From Thioalkalivibrio sp. ALMg11 (lineage in GTDB: Bacteria > Pseudomonadota > Gammaproteobacteria > Ectothiorhodospirales > Ectothiorhodospiraceae), in NCBI RefSeq assembly GCF_000377905.1, contig NZ_KB898873.1, forward strand, positions 310,001-374,000: 64,000 bases of DNA, read 5' to 3'. The position numbers and the translations under genes are program-made. Shown piece after piece: positions 1 through 8,119 of this stretch (position 1 is the first letter of the stretch; each line of letters begins with the position of its first letter). Under the pieces are notes generated by a model, which saw only the letters and a list, made by a program, of their open reading frames with translations, was not told where the DNA came from and did no database searches.

Positions 1-472
1 TCACCCAGCCCACCAGTGCACGGATCACCCCGGCGTGCACGACCAGCAGCACCCGCTCGGCCTCCTGGGGCCGCAACGCCGCCTCGAAGCCGGTCTCCAC
101 CCGCCGCCGAAAGGCCGCCAGCGGCTCCGCCCCTGCGGGCCGCGAGTGCACCGGATCGGCGTAGAAGGCTCGGTACTCCTCCGGCCGGTCACGCTGCAGT
201 TCGACCCGGGTCCGCCCCTCCCAGTCGCCGAAGCCCACCTCGCGCAGATCCGACGCGAGGGAGAGCGGTAAATCCTGCCCTGCGGCGAAGTCTTCCGCGA
301 AGGCGCGGCAGCGTTGCATCGGCGAACTGATCACGTACTGCCAGCCGGCCGCGCCCTTCACCGCCTGCTCCATCTGGGCCCATCCGCGCGGGCTCAGCGG
401 GTCGTCGCAGCCATGACCGCGATAGCGCTGACCGCCCTCCGGCTCCCCGTGGCGCAACAAATCCACGATCAT
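1..472 (-). CDS. Histidine phosphatase family protein (3' end outside window)
   Basis: The reading frame starts with ATG at 472 and runs off the left edge, so only about 157 N-terminal residues are visible. The protein opens MIVDLLRHGEPEGG, where RHG is the catalytic signature of the histidine phosphatase (phosphoglycerate-mutase-like) superfamily. A second conserved histidine sits in LLVVHAGVIRAL near the visible end. Such proteins transfer phosphate through a phosphohistidine; the substrate cannot be told here (CobC/alpha-ribazole phosphatase, SixA-like and sugar-phosphate phosphatases look alike at this level). The start overlaps the ampD stop by four bases (ATGA), so it is probably the last visible gene of a thioredoxin-ampD-phosphatase operon read leftwards. 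Confidence 0.85.
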   Translation of the reverse strand, partial: MIVDLLRHGEPEGGQRYRGHGCDDPLSPRGWAQMEQAVKGAAGWQYVISSPMQRCRAFAEDFAAGQDLPLSLASDLREVGFGDWEGRTRVELQRDRPEEYRAFYADPVHSRPAGAEPLAAFRRRVETGFEAALRPQEAERVLLVVHAGVIRALVGWV

Positions 473-1032
473 GCCATCGCCTCCTGCAATTCCCGTCGCA
501 GGCGCGCCCAGTCGAAGCAGGGCCCGGGGTCGGTCTTGCGCCCCGGCGCGATGTCGCTGTGGCCCGCCAGCGCATCCGGGCCAATACCGGGGTAACACGC
601 CCGGAGCCAGCCGACCAACCGCGCCAGTGCGGCGTACTGCGCCGGGGTGAACGGATCCTCGTCGGTCCCCTCGAGTTCGATCCCGATGGAGAAATCGTTG
701 CAGCGCTCGCGTCCGCACCACTGCGAGGCCCCTGCATGCCAGGCACGGCGAGAGAACGGCACGAACTGGGTGGCCCGCCCGTCGCGGTCAATCAGCACAT
801 GGGCGGAGACATGCAACGCCGCGATCTCGGCAAAGTAGGGATGGGCCCGCGGATCCAGCCGGTTCTGGAAGAGTTCGGCGACATGCGGTCCGCCGAACTC
901 GCCGGGCGGAAGGCTGATCGCATGCACCACGATCAATTCCGGGGCCTGCCCCAGCGGCCGGGCATCTTGGTTCGGGCTTTCCACCACCTGCGCAGGCGGC
1001 CACCAGTCGGGGTCGATGTCACTCGCGGTCAT
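469..1032 (-). CDS. ampD: 1,6-anhydro-N-acetylmuramyl-L-alanine amidase AmpD
   Basis: 187 residues, the usual size of the cytoplasmic AmpD amidase, which cuts the stem peptide from 1,6-anhydro-MurNAc during peptidoglycan recycling. Expected zinc ligands are visible: His37 (LIVVHAISLPPGEFGG), His158 and Asp168 (LAGHSDIAPGRKTDPG), with the catalytic Glu in IGIELEG near residue 119 and Lys166 before the Asp ligand. No signal peptide is seen, which separates it from periplasmic amidases. It overlaps the thioredoxin-like gene upstream and the phosphatase downstream by ATGA junctions, implying translational coupling. In enterobacteria AmpD loss induces AmpC; no ampC or ampR lies in this window, so only the recycling role is supported. 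Confidence 0.93.
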   Translation of the reverse strand: MTASDIDPDWWPPAQVVESPNQDARPLGQAPELIVVHAISLPPGEFGGPHVAELFQNRLDPRAHPYFAEIAALHVSAHVLIDRDGRATQFVPFSRRAWHAGASQWCGRERCNDFSIGIELEGTDEDPFTPAQYAALARLVGWLRACYPGIGPDALAGHSDIAPGRKTDPGPCFDWARLRRELQEAMA

Positions 1033-1412
1033 GGCGCCTCCTCGGGAGGGCGCGCGAGGCAGGCCATCAGCGCCTCGCGCAGCAGGGGCAGCCGGGGCGG
1101 GGCCTCCAGGCGGCCGTGGTAGGCGCCCGCCTGGAACACGAACAGCGCCGGCAGATGGAAGACCTCGAACTCGCGCACCAGGGCGGTATCAGTCTCGGCG
1201 TCCACCACGAACAAGGCAGGCGCATCCGCGGCCGCCTGCCATTCCGCCAGGACCCGCCCCATTACCTTGCAGGCGCCGCAGCCCTGGCGCGTGAACAGAA
1301 TCACCGCCGGGTCCGGCACATCCATCAGCCGCTGATGAAAATCAAACTGGGTCAGGCGCGGGAGCGACACGTCCGCCCCGGCCGAGGCTGCAGTGCCCGA
1401 CGCATCGGTCAA
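1029..1412 (-). CDS. Thioredoxin-fold protein
   Basis: 127 residues with one thioredoxin-like domain. The redox motif is Cys45-Gly-Ala-Cys48 (FTRQGCGACKV) rather than the classical WCGPC, and a cis-proline candidate follows in FHLPALFVF. No signal peptide or membrane segment is evident, so it is likely cytosolic. The start is placed at a TTG (1412) because a GAGG ribosome site sits about nine bases before it; an internal start would cut the first strand. The gene heads an operon with ampD and a histidine phosphatase and is divergent from rep. It could be a disulfide reductase or a thiol-peroxidase partner; the exact role is unknown. Confidence 0.8.
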   Translation of the reverse strand: MTDASGTAASAGADVSLPRLTQFDFHQRLMDVPDPAVILFTRQGCGACKVMGRVLAEWQAAADAPALFVVDAETDTALVREFEVFHLPALFVFQAGAYHGRLEAPPRLPLLREALMACLARPPEEAP

Positions 1413-1498
1413 TGGCTTATCCTCACCGTTACTGTCTTTATGAATGCTGGATCGTGGGTTAGTTTACGCGCCCCGCTGAGAAGGAATCGACCGCCCCG

Positions 1499-3550
1499 GT
1501 GTCTGAACTGAATCCCCAACAACAGGCCGCCGTGACCACCACGGACCACCCACTGCTGGTGCTGGCCGGAGCGGGGTCGGGCAAGACGCGCGTGATCACC
1601 GAGAAGATCGCGCACCTGATCGAGCAGCGTGGACTCGAGGCGCGCCGCATTGTCGCCATCACCTTCACCAACAAGGCCGCGCGCGAGATGCGCGAGCGGG
1701 TGCAGGGCCGCCTGGCGCGCGAGCAGGCGCGCGGGCTTAGCGTCTCCACCTTTCACACCTTTGGACTCAATTTCCTGCGCCGTGAACTGCAGGCGGCCGG
1801 GCTGCGTGCCGGCTTCTCGATCCTCGATCCGGGCGACTGCCGGCAGTTGCTGCGCGAGATCACCTACCGCGACGACACCGGGTCCGAGGTGGACGCACTG
1901 GTCGGCCACATCAGCCGCTGGAAGAACGACCTGATGACGCCGGCGGAGGCGCTGCACGATGCCGGTCAGATGACCGACGCCCCGGAGGCGATCGCCGCGG
2001 CCAACCTCTACCCGCGCTACGAGGACGCCCTGCGCGCCTACAACGCGGTGGACTTCGACGATCTGATCAAGCGCCCGGTGGACTGCCTGCGCGACGATCC
2101 GGAGCTGCGTAACCGCTGGCAGGACCGCATCCGCCACCTGCTGGTCGACGAGTACCAGGACACCAACTCCGCGCAATACCAACTGGTGCGCCTGCTGGTT
2201 GGCGTCAGCGATGGACTGACGGTGGTCGGCGATGACGACCAGTCGATCTACGCCTGGCGCGGCGCGCGCCCGGAAAACCTCGTGCGCCTGCAGGACGACT
2301 TCCCGCGCCTGGAGGTGATCAAGCTGGAGCAGAACTACCGCTCCACTAACCGTATCCTGCACACCGCGAACGCGCTGATCGCGAACAATCCGCACGTGTT
2401 CGAGAAGCGCCTGTGGAGTGCGCTTGGCGAGGGCGAGAAGATCGAGGTCATCGGCTGCTCCGACGCCGACACCGAGGCCGCACGCGTGGTCTCCGAACTG
2501 ATGCGTCGGCGTTTCCGTCACAATGCGGGCTGGGGGGATTTCGCCATCCTCTACCGCAGCAACCACCAGTCCAGACTGTTCGAGAAACTCCTGCGCGAGC
2601 AGGGCATCCCCTACCGCCTGAGCGGCGGCCAGTCGTTCTTCGAGAAGGCCGAGATCAAGGACCTGGTCGCCTACCTGCGCCTGCTCGCCAACCCGGACGA
2701 CAACACCGCGTTCCTGCGCGTGGTCAACGTGCCGCGCCGCGAGATCGGTCCGGCGACCCTGGAGAAGCTCGGCCACTACGCCAACCAGCGCGGCACCTCG
2801 CTGTTGCAGGCCGCGCGCGGCGCCGGTCTTTCCGAATACATGGATGCCCGCGCCCATGCCCGACTGGAGCGCTTCACTGACTGGATTGACGGCTTCCAGC
2901 GCCGCGGCGCGGAAGAGTCCCCGGACGCACTACTGCGCGCCCTGGTCGAGGACATCGACTACGAATCCTGGCTGCTGGAAAACAGTCCCAACCCGCGCGC
3001 CGCCACCCGGCGCATGGACAACGTGCGCGAATTCATCGACTGGGTCGGGCGCATGGGCGGAGCCAACACCACGGCCGAATACGGCGACGACGAGGCCGAG
3101 GACACCCGCAGCATGGGCCTGGCCGACATCGTTAATCGCATCAGCCTGATGGACATCCTCGACCGCAACCGGGATTCCCAGGACGGCAACGAGTCGGTAC
3201 AGCTACTGACCCTGCACACCGCCAAGGGCCTGGAGTTTCCGCATGTCTGCCTGGTCGGCTTCGAGGAGGAACTGCTGCCACACCGGGTCAGCGTCGAAGA
3301 CGACTCCATCGAGGAAGAGCGCCGCCTGGCCTATGTCGGCCTGACCCGCGCCCAGCAAACCCTGCTGATCACCTACGCCCAAAGCCGAAGCCGCTACGGC
3401 GAGAGCATCGACTGCGAGCCCTCGCGCTTTCTCGACGAACTCCCCGAGGAGCATCTCGACTGGCCGGACGCCAAGCCGCCGGACCCCGAGACCCAGCAGC
3501 TCACCGCCCGCGCCCACCTCGCCGGCCTGAAGGCCATGCTCGAAAAGTAG
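1499..3550 (+). CDS. rep: ATP-dependent DNA helicase Rep
   Basis: 683 residues, matching the SF1A 3'-5' helicase Rep that helps forks pass protein barriers. Visible motifs: Walker A LAGAGSGKTRVI near residue 25, the Ia/Ib stretch AITFTNKAAREM, Walker B VDEYQDTNSAQYQLV, motif III GDDDQSIYAWRGA, motif IV LEQNYRS, and the late motifs TLHTAKGLEFPHVCLVG and ERRLAYVGLTRAQ. The whole length follows Rep rather than UvrD, including the ending LAGLKAMLEK. The start is GTG (1499), where the protein aligns with Rep from its second residue; the upstream GAGAAGGA is somewhat far for an ideal ribosome site. It is divergent from the thioredoxin gene and convergent with nhaP2. Confidence 0.96.
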   Translation: MSELNPQQQAAVTTTDHPLLVLAGAGSGKTRVITEKIAHLIEQRGLEARRIVAITFTNKAAREMRERVQGRLAREQARGLSVSTFHTFGLNFLRRELQAAGLRAGFSILDPGDCRQLLREITYRDDTGSEVDALVGHISRWKNDLMTPAEALHDAGQMTDAPEAIAAANLYPRYEDALRAYNAVDFDDLIKRPVDCLRDDPELRNRWQDRIRHLLVDEYQDTNSAQYQLVRLLVGVSDGLTVVGDDDQSIYAWRGARPENLVRLQDDFPRLEVIKLEQNYRSTNRILHTANALIANNPHVFEKRLWSALGEGEKIEVIGCSDADTEAARVVSELMRRRFRHNAGWGDFAILYRSNHQSRLFEKLLREQGIPYRLSGGQSFFEKAEIKDLVAYLRLLANPDDNTAFLRVVNVPRREIGPATLEKLGHYANQRGTSLLQAARGAGLSEYMDARAHARLERFTDWIDGFQRRGAEESPDALLRALVEDIDYESWLLENSPNPRAATRRMDNVREFIDWVGRMGGANTTAEYGDDEAEDTRSMGLADIVNRISLMDILDRNRDSQDGNESVQLLTLHTAKGLEFPHVCLVGFEEELLPHRVSVEDDSIEEERRLAYVGLTRAQQTLLITYAQSRSRYGESIDCEPSRFLDELPEEHLDWPDAKPPDPETQQLTARAHLAGLKAMLEK

Positions 3551-3591
3551 GGCCCTATAGAGAACCGGACCTTGCACCGCCGGACTTACAC

Positions 3592-5319
3592 TTAGGAAGG
3601 CTTCAGCAGCTTCAGACCGACGCGGGTGATGCGGGCGCCGTCCATCTCGCGGATGACCAGGCGCATCGGGCCGAGATCGACGGCATCGCCGACGACCGGT
3701 TCGGCCTGGAGCTCGCGACGCAGATAGACCTCCAGGGTTTCACCCTGGCGTTCTGGCGGGACCGGGGCGCCGTAGGCCATGCCGACCGCGCCCAGCTGGG
3801 CGTCGCCGTTGAGCGCGAATTCGCCGAACACGCTGCGCTCGGTGAGGCGTTCCGGCACCTCGTCCTTGGGCACGAACAGGCGGTCAAGGTCATGCAGGTC
3901 CGCGGGTGTAACCATGATGTAGAGGTGGTCGCCGGCGTGCAGATCCAGCAGCTCCAGGGTCTCCAGCAACTTGCCTTTGCGCAGGTGCGCCACCACCCGT
4001 GCGCTGCCCGGCAAACGGAAGTTCGACCAGGCCTCGCGCACCACCGGTGTGGTCTCCGCCAGACGGTAGCCGACCAGCTCCATCTCCTGCTGCCCCGGGA
4101 TGTCGAGCTCGGTGCGCTGCACCCGCGCGGTGGTGGGTGGCAACTCCAGCCCCAGCCAGCGTGCCGAGGTCGCGACGGTCCAGCCCTGCACCAGCAGCGA
4201 GATCAGCACAACGAAGAACACCACGTGGAAGAAGTAGCCGGCCAGCTCCAGCCCGGCCAGCAACGGGAAAAGCGCGAGGATGATCGGCACCGCCCCGCGC
4301 AGACCGACCCAGGAGATGAACAGCTGCTCGCGCCAGGGAAAGCGGAACGGGTAGAGACAAATCCACACCGCCAGCGGCCGCGCGACCAGGATCAGCACGG
4401 CGGCGACCAGGCCGGCGTCCAGCGCCACCGGCGGAAGCTCCGACGGGGCGACGATCATGCCCAGCATCAGGAACATGCCGATCTGCGCCAGCGAGGCGAT
4501 GCCGTCATGGAAACGCTTGATGTTCTGCGAGGCCTCCAGCGGACGGTTGCCGAGCAGCAGCCCCGCCAGGTACACGGCAAGGAACCCGGAACCACCAACC
4601 AGCCCGGTCAGCCCGAAGATGGCCAGGGCCCCGGCCATGGCAAACAGCGGATAAAGCCCCGCCGCCATCGGCACCCGGTTGATCAACGCGAGCAGGGCAA
4701 AGCCACCGCCCACGCCGAGCAACGCGCCCAGGCCCATCTGCTGGACGAACTCCACCAGCACCACCAGACCGAACTGCTGTTCCGGCATCAACAACAGCTC
4801 GATCAGCACGATAGTCAGGAAGATCGCCATCGGGTCGTTCGAGCCGGACTCGATCTCGAGCGTCGCCCCTACACGACTCTTCAGCTCCAGTCCGCGCGAG
4901 CGCAGCAGGGAGAACACCGCCGCGGCATCGGTGGAGCCGACGATCGCCCCGAGCAGCAGCCCCTCCAGCCAGGACAGCCCCAGCCACCACACGGCAAACG
5001 CCCCGGTCAGCCCCGAGGTGACAATGACCCCGAGTGTGGCCAGCCCCAGGGCCGGCTTCAGCCCGATGCGGAAATTGCGCGCCGGTGTGCGCATCCCGCC
5101 ATCAAACAGGATGATCGCAAGGGCCGCCGAGCCGACCAGGTAGGCAACGGTGATATTCTCGAACACCAGGCCACCCGGACCTTCCGGGCCCAGCAGCATC
5201 CCGATGACCAGGAACACCAGCAACAGGGGCACCCCCAGCCGCGAGGTGATGACGCTCGAAAGGATGCTCCCCAGCAACACGATCGCGGCCAGGAAGATGA
5301 TCTGGTTGGAGAGATCCAT
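3592..5319 (-). CDS. nhaP2: Potassium/proton antiporter, CvrA/NhaP2 type
   Basis: 575 residues. The first about 390 form a CPA1 exchanger with many membrane helices; key stretches are LAIILFDGGMRT, GAIVGSTDAAAVFSLLRS, TLEIESGSNDPMAIFLT (the Asp-containing ion site) and SWVGLRGAVPIILALFP. An RCK_C (TrkA-C) domain and a C-terminal CorC/HlyC-like domain follow, the same order as E. coli CvrA. The family exports K+ (in some members Na+) for H+, important in saline or alkaline habitats. The ATG at 5319 gives MDLSNQIIFLAA, matching the family N-terminus; its codon overlaps the start of the divergent LpxR-like gene inside a shared CATG. No clear ribosome site is seen on this strand. Confidence 0.94.
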   Translation of the reverse strand: MDLSNQIIFLAAIVLLGSILSSVITSRLGVPLLLVFLVIGMLLGPEGPGGLVFENITVAYLVGSAALAIILFDGGMRTPARNFRIGLKPALGLATLGVIVTSGLTGAFAVWWLGLSWLEGLLLGAIVGSTDAAAVFSLLRSRGLELKSRVGATLEIESGSNDPMAIFLTIVLIELLLMPEQQFGLVVLVEFVQQMGLGALLGVGGGFALLALINRVPMAAGLYPLFAMAGALAIFGLTGLVGGSGFLAVYLAGLLLGNRPLEASQNIKRFHDGIASLAQIGMFLMLGMIVAPSELPPVALDAGLVAAVLILVARPLAVWICLYPFRFPWREQLFISWVGLRGAVPIILALFPLLAGLELAGYFFHVVFFVVLISLLVQGWTVATSARWLGLELPPTTARVQRTELDIPGQQEMELVGYRLAETTPVVREAWSNFRLPGSARVVAHLRKGKLLETLELLDLHAGDHLYIMVTPADLHDLDRLFVPKDEVPERLTERSVFGEFALNGDAQLGAVGMAYGAPVPPERQGETLEVYLRRELQAEPVVGDAVDLGPMRLVIREMDGARITRVGLKLLKPS

Positions 5320-6367
5320 GCGCCAATCATACCGGAACACCCCCGTAGCCCGCGGGCATACGCCTCGCCGCACAAAGGGTGCGCTGCTGGCCGGGGCGGT
5401 CCTGTGCGCGGCCAGCGCCAGCCCGGCCGCACTGGCCGGAGGCGGCGTGGACGCCCTGCACTTCGAGTTCGAGAACGACCTGTTCGGCGGCGAGGATCGC
5501 TACTACACCAACGGGCTTCGCATCGGCTGGACCCGCAGCGAGGGCCGCGTGCCGCCCTGGCTGCGAACCGTCGCGGACAGCCTGCCGTTCTTCGTCAGTC
5601 GCGAGGAGCCCGGACGCCTGAAGGCGGCGATCCACCTGGGCCAGAACATGTACACCCCGGAGGATATCGAGCGCGCGACGCCGGACCCGGATGATCGCCC
5701 CTATGCCGGCTGGCTGTACCTGAATTTCAGCATGGCTGCGGAACACGACGACCGCCTGGACCGCCTGCAGGTCACCCTGGGCACGGTCGGCCCGGCATCC
5801 CTGGCCGATCGCACCCAGAGGGAGGTCCACAGCTGGTCCAGCGCGCCGGAGCCGCAAGGATGGGATCGCCAGATCGGCAATGAACCGACCCTGATGCTGG
5901 CCTACGAGCGCCAGTTGCGCGGCCGGTCCCATCGCACGCAAAACGGCTGGGGTGCCGACCTGACCCCGCACTGGGGCGTGGCGGCCGGGACACCGTTTAC
6001 CTTCGCGAATGCCGGTGCCATCGTGCGCGCGGGACGCAACCTGCCGGGCGATTACGGCCCGCCCCGGATCAGGCCGGCCCTGTCCGGCACCCACACCTTC
6101 GAGACCACTGCGCGTGCAGGCGGCTATGCGTTTGCCGGCGTGGATACGCGGCTAATGCTCTACGACCTGTTCCTGGACGGCCCGGTCTTCCGTGACGGGC
6201 CATCGGTGGACAAGCACCCCGTAGTGGGCGAGCTCACCGCCGGGTTCGTGTTCCACGTGGGCGGGGTGCGTCTGGGCTACACCCATGTCTGGCGCTCGCG
6301 CGAGTTCAGCGGGCAGGCCAAGGGCGCGGCGGAGTTCGGCTCACTGCACGCCACCTGGCAGTTCTGA
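5318..6367 (+). CDS. Outer-membrane LpxR/DUF2219 family protein (lipid A 3'-O-deacylase-like)
   Basis: 349 residues with a signal peptide (RRTKGALLAGAVLCAASASPAALA, cleavage near residue 43) and an amphipathic beta-strand-rich body ending in Trp-Gln-Phe, typical of outer-membrane beta-barrels. The family signature near the mature N-terminus is clear: FEFENDLFGGEDRYYTNGLR, containing the Asn-Asp pair and YTNG of LpxR enzymes, which remove the 3'-acyloxyacyl group of lipid A. Many DUF2219 members are uncharacterised, so deacylase activity is inferred. The start at 5318 is supported by GGAG six bases upstream. The start codon shares CATG with the divergent antiporter gene, leaving no separate promoter space. 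Confidence 0.83.
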   Translation: MRQSYRNTPVARGHTPRRTKGALLAGAVLCAASASPAALAGGGVDALHFEFENDLFGGEDRYYTNGLRIGWTRSEGRVPPWLRTVADSLPFFVSREEPGRLKAAIHLGQNMYTPEDIERATPDPDDRPYAGWLYLNFSMAAEHDDRLDRLQVTLGTVGPASLADRTQREVHSWSSAPEPQGWDRQIGNEPTLMLAYERQLRGRSHRTQNGWGADLTPHWGVAAGTPFTFANAGAIVRAGRNLPGDYGPPRIRPALSGTHTFETTARAGGYAFAGVDTRLMLYDLFLDGPVFRDGPSVDKHPVVGELTAGFVFHVGGVRLGYTHVWRSREFSGQAKGAAEFGSLHATWQF

Positions 6368-6376
6368 CAACGGGAT

Positions 6377-7348
6377 TCAGAAGACCGCCGCCTCGACATC
6401 CGGGTAGGTAGTGGCCACCGAGCGGTCGATCTTGTCGTCGAAGCCGGGGTAGTGATCAATCAGGTCGCCCATACGCTCGCGCACCAGCGGCACGGTCTCG
6501 AAGTCGGCCAGCCCCTGTTCCACGCCCTCCTCGATCGCCTCCCACAAGGTGACCAGATAGCGCTGCAGTCGATCCAGCGTTTGCGCGTCCTCCAGCCCAC
6601 CGTGCCCGGGTACGACGACCGCCGGCTCCAGCGCGATCAGCTCGCCCAGCAGATCGATCCATTGCGCGACGTCGCCATCCCAGACCGATGGCGCACGATC
6701 GCTGTAGACCACGTCCCCGGCCAGCAGGACCCGCGCCTGCGGCAACCAGACGCTCAGATCGCCCGGCGAATGCGCGCCCCTGGAGGGAAGGATCACGACC
6801 TCGGTACCCCCGAGGTCACGGGAGATGCGCTCGTCCACCGCAAGATTCGGGAGCAGCGGCGTGGTGTCGCCGGTCGCGCCCTCGGTCATCTCGCGGAAGT
6901 TCTCGACCCAGCCTTCGGCCTCCGTCTCCATACGCGCGATCGCGGCGGAACCGGCCATGATCTCCGGGTCGGAGTCGGCGAAGGCGTGATTGCCCAGCCA
7001 GTGGTCGCCATGACTGTGGCTGTTCACGATCCAGCGCACCGGCTGGTCGGTGACCTCGCCAATCGCCTCGCGCAGTGCCACGCCCATGGTCTCGGAGGAG
7101 CCGGTGTCGAACACCAGCACGCCGGCGTCGGTCACCACGAACGCCATGTTCGCGTTCCAGCCGAGATTCTCGCGACTGGGGAGATCCCGCGCCGGGGTCA
7201 TCACTGCATAAACCCCCGGCGCCACCGCCTCGGGGGTCATCGCGTAGTCCTCGGGCGCCGCTGCGTCCGATGGCCCCGCGACGGAGGCCTGCGGTAACGC
7301 AACCACCGAGACTACCAGCGCCAGAGCGCCCAACCCGGTCCATCCCAT
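6377..7348 (-). CDS. Exported MBL-fold metallohydrolase (SoxH-like)
   Basis: 323 residues. An N-terminal hydrophobic stretch (LGALALVVSVVALPQASVAG) is a signal peptide, so the enzyme is probably periplasmic. The metallo-beta-lactamase fold is shown by VNSHSHGDHWLGN (HxHxDH), the later His in SRGAHSPGDLSVW, the Asp in VLLAGDVVYSD and the His in VVVPGHGGL, which together supply both metal sites. Closest in style are SoxH-like and quinoprotein-associated zinc hydrolases. The substrate is unknown and no sox gene is adjacent. It is convergent with the LpxR-like gene, nine bases away. Confidence 0.85.
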   Translation of the reverse strand: MGWTGLGALALVVSVVALPQASVAGPSDAAAPEDYAMTPEAVAPGVYAVMTPARDLPSRENLGWNANMAFVVTDAGVLVFDTGSSETMGVALREAIGEVTDQPVRWIVNSHSHGDHWLGNHAFADSDPEIMAGSAAIARMETEAEGWVENFREMTEGATGDTTPLLPNLAVDERISRDLGGTEVVILPSRGAHSPGDLSVWLPQARVLLAGDVVYSDRAPSVWDGDVAQWIDLLGELIALEPAVVVPGHGGLEDAQTLDRLQRYLVTLWEAIEEGVEQGLADFETVPLVRERMGDLIDHYPGFDDKIDRSVATTYPDVEAAVF

Positions 7349-7506
7349 CGTCCGCTCCTATCTCGCCAAGAAAGCCGCTCAAGCCTGTTGCATAGACTGT
7401 ACCCATTCACGGAAGTGCCACCCCCGAGCTTGGGTGGCCAACGGCAGACCGTGCAGCGGCCACGAATGCGTTAGCATCCGGAGATCATCCCTGCACGGAG
7501 CCTGCT

Positions 7507-8109
7507 GTGCGCCGAATCTCCCGCACCTTCCTGACCGGCCTGGCCGCGATTCTGCCGGCCGCGATCACGCTGGCCCTGCTGTGGTGGCTGGGGAGCACCG
7601 CCGAGGAGGTCCTCGGGGGGCTGCTGCAGGCCATCCTGCCGGATCTGCTCTATTTCCCGGGCATGGGGATCCTGGCCGGCATCGGCCTGGTCTTCGGCCT
7701 GGGGGTGTTGCTCCAAGCCTATGTCGTGCGCTGGCTGTTCGACTGGATGGAGGGGCTCATGCAGCGCATCCCGGTGGTCAAGACCATCCACGGCACGGTG
7801 CGCGACGTCACCAACCTGCTCTCCGGCGACATCCATCAGCGCTTCGGGAAGGCCGTACTGGTCACCTTTCCCGGCAGCGACTTCAAACTGGTCGGCTTCG
7901 TCACCCGCGAGGACTTCGAGGGCCTGCCGGACAACCTGGGCGGGCCAGAGACGCTCGCGGTCTACATGCCCATGAGCTACCAGATCGGCGGCTACACCCT
8001 GATGCTGCCGCGCGAGCGCGTCGAGCCGCTGGACCTGCCGCTGGAGGACGCGATGCGCTACGCCCTGACCGCCGGCGTCTCCGCGCGCCAGGACAAGGGA
8101 ACCGGGTAG
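7507..8109 (+). CDS. DUF502 family inner-membrane protein
   Basis: 200 residues with two hydrophobic segments, roughly residues 8-28 and 50-72, followed by a soluble half. The stretch RIPVVKTIHGTVRDVTNLLSG and the later MPMSYQIGGYTLMLPRERVEPLDL are typical of DUF502 proteins, which are widespread in proteobacteria and have no firm function. The GTG start (7507) gives a positively charged N-terminus (MRRISRT) just before the first membrane helix. The gene ends ten bases before coaBC and is read the same way, so the two may be cotranscribed. Confidence 0.85.
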   Translation: MRRISRTFLTGLAAILPAAITLALLWWLGSTAEEVLGGLLQAILPDLLYFPGMGILAGIGLVFGLGVLLQAYVVRWLFDWMEGLMQRIPVVKTIHGTVRDVTNLLSGDIHQRFGKAVLVTFPGSDFKLVGFVTREDFEGLPDNLGGPETLAVYMPMSYQIGGYTLMLPRERVEPLDLPLEDAMRYALTAGVSARQDKGTG

Positions 8110-8119
8110 AATCCGGCGC

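Noticed and set aside
3892-5694. A 600-codon open frame opposite the antiporter and into the LpxR-like gene
   Set aside because: Shadow frame; both strands' real genes are recognised by motifs.
8107-8112. TAGAAT as a -10 giving a leaderless coaBC message
   Set aside because: No -35 is seen, and the hexamer includes the stop codon of the gene before; too weak to list as a promoter.
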